This document shows, piece by piece, positions 56,294 to 64,000 of a stretch of DNA of 64,000 nt (position 1 is its first letter; each line of letters opens with the position of its first letter). The DNA is from Ptychodera flava. Lineage: Eukaryota > Hemichordata > Enteropneusta > Ptychoderidae. Made by a program: the position numbers and the translations under genes. The notes beneath the pieces were generated by a model. The model worked only from the letters and a program-made list of their open reading frames with translations, was not told the DNA's origin and did no database searches. Location: contig NC_091929.1 in the NCBI RefSeq assembly GCF_041260155.1, positions 26,350,080 to 26,414,079 of the forward strand. The letters run 5' to 3'.

Positions 56294-57866
56294 CCGTATT
56301 CCTCCGATTCTAAAACCCCCTTTTTGGAACCAAAGGTGACGAAAAAGATGTGGGGGTCGTACAAACGGTCGTACAAACGTCGTAGTTAATTTATGCTAAT
56401 TAATGTAATGTTATGCAAATTTTGTGCCAATTTTTTTTTTATTCACGCGAGCGCTGCAGAGAACTTTAATACACTTTGTGATATCGACTCATGGCCATGC
56501 TGCGACTATACTAGTGGTCGAATCTGTACAGTATAAATTAATGGATATCGACAAGTTTTGAAATTCAGCGTATTTGCCATACTTTCTTTTGCTAAACAAT
56601 ACGATAGCAATAAATCTTCGTATTTCGAGTACAGATAATCACCACGATACTTCGTTGCAACAAGTATGCTCCCTAGCAGCAGCCAGCTCCCCATAGCATG
56701 GCCGCAAAGGTCAGACAATGAGTAAAGGGAAAGTCCCTAAAGTTCCGCTGGCTGTGATTGGTCAATTCACGCAATGGGTCAAAGGTGTCTGAGGTCAGGG
56801 TAAAATTCTGTTCAGCAGATACATACAATGTGATGGTCTCCGTCCGATGTTTTCTATTTACGATTTTCAATTACCGTACTCCTTAAAATAAACGATCAAT
56901 TACACGTTGTGAGTTTTATTATTTTGCTCCTACGGTAGTTTCAAAAAGTCTAACCGTATCTCGAAAGGAAATGTGATCTTACGAACAGGCAGGCTCGAAC
57001 TGATAAAGTGTTGAAGGATCGGCTGGCCGAGACGAGAGATTGCTACGCCACTCTGCTTACAATTTGATGAATTGAATTTTTGGCAATAAATCTTTGAATA
57101 TTTTTTTATTACTTGTTTCGATGAACGAAATGTTTCTTGATGTGGAATTCCGTCATCTATGATCAACTGTTCGGAATATGGTACGAACATGCACGTTTTT
57201 GTTCTAACTGTAAGTGTATAGGGCCATTTACGAAGTTGGGTATTTTTCCCTCGCAAGACTTCGAAAGCATACATAATCTTGAAAATCTGTTACACTATCG
57301 CCTACCCATTGCGGGACTAGTTCAGGAAAACGACACACAAATGCAAGAATAAATACCTGTATTACATGAGAAAAACTATGTACAAAATTGGTAAAACATT
57401 AACGAAAGAAATTCAGAGAATTTTCAGTTCATGCGCAGAATAAACTTCGGATGTCGCGTTTGTCGATACAACAAGCCCTCTTCATCGAAGTCAAACCCGT
57501 CGAAGTCTACATCGTCATCTTCCCCCTCGTCATCAAACACGAGTCCTACGGCTTCATTTGATAAGTCGTCATCAAGTACCGGAATCTCCTCGGAAATCAT
57601 GTTGTCTTCAGTTCCGTCGAGCGCATTCGCGATACCCGTGGAAAGGAACGATTTTTTCTCCACGTGAAATGAGCGAATCGTAAAACCCGACTATCGTAAT
57701 GTTCATGTTATGGTAGCCAAATGGCATCGAAACATTCGATTCGTGCTTGATCAAGATGTTCAAAAATCTGCTTATTTTGACGGTAGCAAAATGACAGTGA
57801 CGAAATGACGGTATTGTACTAGATCGAGACGCTCAAAAATCCAACTCTTTTAATGTTCATTCAGGT
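56294..57866. mobile_element. 1.57-kb insertion private to unit C with pogo-like transposase remnant
   Basis: Unit B reads straight through (gctttgcttatatctatgac), whereas unit C is interrupted between gcttta and tataattatgac, consistent with insertion at a TA. The left end is ccgtattcctccgattc followed by aaaacccccttttt, a form common at ends of Tigger/pogo-type elements. A second partial end-like word (accgtactccttaaaataa) is at about 56873. No complete transposase is present, and the right end shows no clear inverted match. Confidence 0.55.
57424..57663 (-). pseudogene. Acidic C-terminal end of a pogo/Tigger-type transposase (candidate)
   Basis: Open frame of 79 codons: MEKKSFLSTGIANALDGTED, then NMISEEI, a long Asp/Glu run and RHPKFILRMN at the stop. 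The motif (G-I-x-N-A-L-D-G-T-E-D) followed by an acidic tail is what I associate with the ends of pogo-like (JRK/CENP-B class) DDE transposases; that is recall, not a search. No DDE core is visible in the surrounding insertion, so this is at best a 3' fragment. Confidence 0.5.
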
Positions 57867-58019
57867 ATAATTATGACACATTTATGATAGCGTGTTGAGA
57901 CGTTTTCGTGCGTTACTATGAAAGCAAATGGTGATGATTATTCGAGACTATATCAATATTTATAATATGTGTGAAAATCCATGCTGATTGTTTCTATGCT
58001 GTTATTGTTCCTCGTTTCA

Positions 58020-58140
58020 AATACTTGTTGTCTATTTATTTATTTATTTATTTATTTATTCATTCATTTATTTGTTTGTTTGTTTGTTTATTTATTTTGT
58101 TTATTTGTTTGTTTATTTTGTTTATTTGTTTTAATCATTC
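58020..58140. repeat. TTTA/TTTG-rich simple repeat at the unit C/D junction
   Basis: Tandem tttattta and tttgtttgtttat words. Same relative place as the (CATT)n tract between units A and B. Confidence 0.85.
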
Positions 58141-58254
58141 ATTCATCCATAGTAAGCAAATTACTCCCAACCTGGCCTATATTTATGGTGTAAGAGAAAA
58201 TGCTGGATTTCTTTCACTACAATTGCTTTTTATATTTCTCGTTTTCAAGATTTA

Positions 58255-58360
58255 TACCCTTATATAAGAGTTTTTAAATGCGGCCCCGCGAGGTAGATCA
58301 GAAGAAAAATGTAAAAGTTTGGGAGTTGGAATATCTCTCCCCAAGGGCGTTCTACCCTAA
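58255..58360. repeat. R1 remnant at 3' border of unit D
   Basis: gaggtagatcagaagaaaaa ... ccccaagggcgttctaccc, right half of R1. Position as in units A-C. Confidence 0.65.
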
Positions 58361-58904
58361 TATACAATCCATTCTTGCGGTCATTGATAAATCATTGTGA
58401 GTCTGTGAGAGTCTACACTACGTAACACTTCTTTATGTAATATATGCTATTATGTAAAGTGTATATTACTTATACCCTAATGACTTAATAAATATCTACA
58501 CATGGCATCTATCGTTACCCTTCACCAATAATACTCATACCAAGTACTTTTTCAAGGCGCTACAATAAGGTTTATATATTACACGGTACAAAAGCACACT
58601 TTTATATGATAAATGCGAACACCCATTTCCAAAAATATGTTCGGTATAACGATTAAAAAATCATATCCTTGGTTGCAAAAAGCGAATAAAAAAATCAAAA
58701 GAGTCTGTTTCAAGGAGTACGGCACAAATTTAAAAAGATCGTAGAATATACATTTCTAAAAATAAGATACTTCTCAGCTAAAGTTTGGGACTTGCAATTT
58801 TTCCCAAAATACAATTTTAAAACTGTTAAAACAAATAGCCTTTAGGCCAGGAAGAAAAAATAAATTGTTCATCGGAATCGCCGCTTCTACTTTGGCATAT
58901 TTGG

Positions 58905-58937
<33 letters not shown>

Positions 58938-59051
58938 GATCCCGGCAAATTCTTACTTCCGCATTAGTACTGCCGCTGGTGGCGCCCTACACTGTGTCGG
59001 GTTTTCGCGGGCACGGGATTTTGAATGAGACTTCATACGTGTTCGGACTTA

Positions 59052-59575
59052 GGGGCCGTCGATAATAAAAGCTGACGCACAAGAAACGTAATTCCTTCGT
59101 TTCACTTGAAACCCCCTCCCTCCCCCCTCAAAACGAAAGTTCTTATGCGAAATTACTTTCGCATTATGATGCTGTTTCTGACAAACCCACACGCACCTCT
59201 CCGATCCGCACGTCCATGAAAAAATACCGGAAGGGCACATTAATTAATAATAAACCTCCACTTTACGCGTTTCACTTTCTAACATTTTAATGTATTTCGC
59301 ACGTAGGTAATATTTCACATACATGTTTCAAGTTGAAAAAGGATACAAGTTTTTATTTCACATTCATGTCTTTTCTGTCTCCGTATTTTGTGGTCATTCT
59401 GTTCTCGATGAACGCGAAGGTAGTTTTGTGTTCTCGCTGCAAAGTTGCACTTCGAAAACAATAGAAAATCCTTATGCGATTTTGACGCACACAAAACGAA
59501 ATGAGCTTTTACCCCCTCCCCCCTAAACGAAGGAATTACGTTCGTCGTGCGTCAGCTTTTATTATCGACGGCCCC
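59052..59575. mobile_element. PIF/Harbinger-like MITE, 524 bp, nested in the 58855-60417 element
   Basis: Terminal inverted repeats of about 29 bp are exact: ggggccgtcgataataaaag at the left and cttttattatcgacggcccc at the right, each continuing to ctgacgcac and gtgcgtcag. TTA flanks both sides (59049-59051 and 59576-59578), a 3-bp target duplication as made by PIF/Harbinger transposases. Sub-terminal repeats gtaattccttcgttt and ccccctccc occur near both ends. The interior has no transposase. Confidence 0.9.
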
Positions 59576-59689
59576 TTAGTTGACCGCCAACACGTTGTTG
59601 TGACGTCTGAATTTGGCGAATCACGACGCAAAGTGGGTCGATTTGGCTAGAAATTTGCTCGTTTTGTAAAGGTTAGTACATGTCACATC

Positions 59690-59920
59690 ATGAGTATTAA
59701 TTTGATCGCTAACATTCGACGTGATGGCCAACAGTTAGTTCCAGAGACGCTATTCAGTGTTTGTCCTGATATGACGTTCGGCGATTTGTTCAACAAGATC
59801 GTGACAGCAGATATAGATGGACGGTGCATCCGATTGAATGAAAATTGCATCGAAAGTATGAAAATTTACGGCAATGACAAAACACATGGTTGCGTCGATG
59901 TTAAAGTACGATCTGAATGA
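59690..59920 (+). CDS. 76-residue open frame inside a TIR element, unknown function
   Basis: MSINLIANIRRDGQQLVPET is the start and CVDVKVRSE the end. Alternating hydrophobic residues (INLIANI) followed by a helix-like stretch (MTFGDLFNKIV) would fit a small alpha/beta, possibly ubiquitin-like, fold; that is a guess from residue pattern only. It is preceded by a CpG-containing stretch (gtggcggtc-like words are absent, but ttgtgacgtctg and gaatcacgacg are present). The 28457-29151 relative keeps the sequence just after the stop (atgactatataacttca) but not this frame. Could be a captured host exon, a transposon accessory protein or chance. Confidence 0.3.
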   Translation: MSINLIANIRRDGQQLVPETLFSVCPDMTFGDLFNKIVTADIDGRCIRLNENCIESMKIYGNDKTHGCVDVKVRSE

Positions 59921-60559
59921 TGACTATATAACTTCATTCCGATCACAGTACAGTGTTGTTTGACCATTGTGTAAAATGTGTAGAGACAGTGGTAAAGAGG
60001 CCAAAACATGGGGCCAAAGTAAAATGAAAGAACTCAGATGTTAGGTCCCACCAGGACAATATTAAAGGACAATACTGAATTGTTGAATTTCAGTGATTTG
60101 CTGTACATTTCAGTTTTATTCTGAGAGAATTTTGAAATGCTCAGAATATGTTGTGCAAACACTAACTGTGAATGTAATGGCCTCTGTTATTGTTGGGAAA
60201 TATAGTATTGAATTCAGTTACCAGTATCAGTGTTTCTTGTCTGAGATATTTCTGGTAAAAAGGGAAACAATTATCTTGCCTTGTCTGCATGTGTGCAAAA
60301 ATGCCAGAGAACCGCGTTTACCTTCGGCCTAAAAAAAAAAAAAAAAAAAATTTTCGCTCGCCGCTCCTGGGACTTGGTCCAAAAAATCCGATGAACAAGA
60401 TTTTTTTTTCTCTGGCCTTATTCAATTTATTCTTGCCTTTATTCTAAATATGATAATCATTTTCATCAAGATTAAGGAACACAGATTGTCCTCTTGTATT
60501 GTCTCACCGAAAACATTCCAGCTTTGCGATATGTGATGAGTGCCACACACTTGCGCTAA

Positions 60560-60565
60560 TTTATT
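60560..60565 (-). terminator. Poly(A) signal of copy D
   Basis: AATAAA on the minus strand, 51 nt beyond the copy D stop codon, as in copy C. Confidence 0.6.
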
Positions 60566-60615
60566 TTCCTATAAAATATATAAATGCAGATTCTGCGTAA
60601 CAAGTTTCTTGGCAC

Positions 60616-64000
<3,385 letters not shown>

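Larger units (their letters stand above)
58855..60417. mobile_element. TIR element GGCCAG...CTGGCC flanked by TTA, host of a nested MITE
   Basis: Ends ggccaggaagaaaaaataaa and ttttttttctctggcc are inverted copies, continuing inward to ttgttcatcgg and ccgatgaacaa. TTA is present on both sides (58852-58854 and 60418-60420). It carries poly(T) and poly(A) runs near the ends, a second element nested at 59052-59575 and a 76-codon open frame. Its right part (59930-60420) matches 28457-28960 in reverse complement. The site in unit C is empty (agcctttattctaaat, about 45087), although unit D has about 20 extra bases after the right end. Confidence 0.8.

Noticed and set aside
57431-57667. 78-codon plus-strand Ser-rich frame
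   Set aside because: It is the exact antisense of the acidic transposase-like frame; the Ser/Ser-Ser runs mirror the Asp/Glu codons.

Overview
The window is nuclear DNA from an animal. It is AT-rich, its genes are split by GT-AG introns, and it is full of microsatellites and small terminal-inverted-repeat (TIR) transposons. The one fully diagnosable gene, TFIP11, is conserved across eukaryotes. The second gene family has the four-helix layout of MS4A/CD20-like proteins. The mixture fits an invertebrate deuterostome such as a hemichordate or cephalochordate, but nothing read here fixes the species, so that placement is inference.

Layout. 1-4126: non-coding DNA downstream of TFIP11, holding several MITEs (short non-autonomous TIR transposons). 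4127-18369 (minus): complete TFIP11 (tuftelin-interacting protein 11, a G-patch spliceosome-disassembly factor). I could join 14 coding exons in phase into an 808-residue protein. 18370-21150: TFIP11 promoter side and a non-coding spacer with a long (TA)n tract. 21150-64000: an array of four tandemly duplicated units of about 10-14 kb, all on the minus strand. Each unit carries a six-coding-exon gene for an MS4A-like tetraspan protein with a proline-rich, PPxY-containing tail. Copy A (21962-28284) is intact. Copy B (35358-39805) has a 4-nt frameshift and a nonsense codon. Copy C (45259-50542) keeps its four-helix core but has a 1-nt insertion that destroys the tail. Copy D (from 60616) runs off the right edge and only its last two exons are visible.

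The duplicated units share exons, a poly(A) signal 51-84 nt after the stop codon, intronic microsatellites, older MITEs and a conserved non-coding block upstream of exon 1. These act as internal clocks: MITEs at matching places predate the duplications, while others occur in one copy only and leave a readable empty site in a sister copy. Two of those younger elements are flanked by TTA or TAA, the target of PIF/Harbinger-type transposases. Copy C carries two large private insertions. One holds an array of about 146-bp repeats containing a POU-type octamer. The other holds what looks like the C-terminal end of a pogo/Tigger transposase. Copy D carries a TIR element nested inside another TIR element, long foldback palindromes and an orphan CCAAT/TATA promoter-like stretch.

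No tRNA, rRNA, CRISPR or prokaryotic feature was seen. The most interesting content is the MS4A-like array itself (birth, decay and mosaicism of copies) and the transposon structures that can be dated against it.
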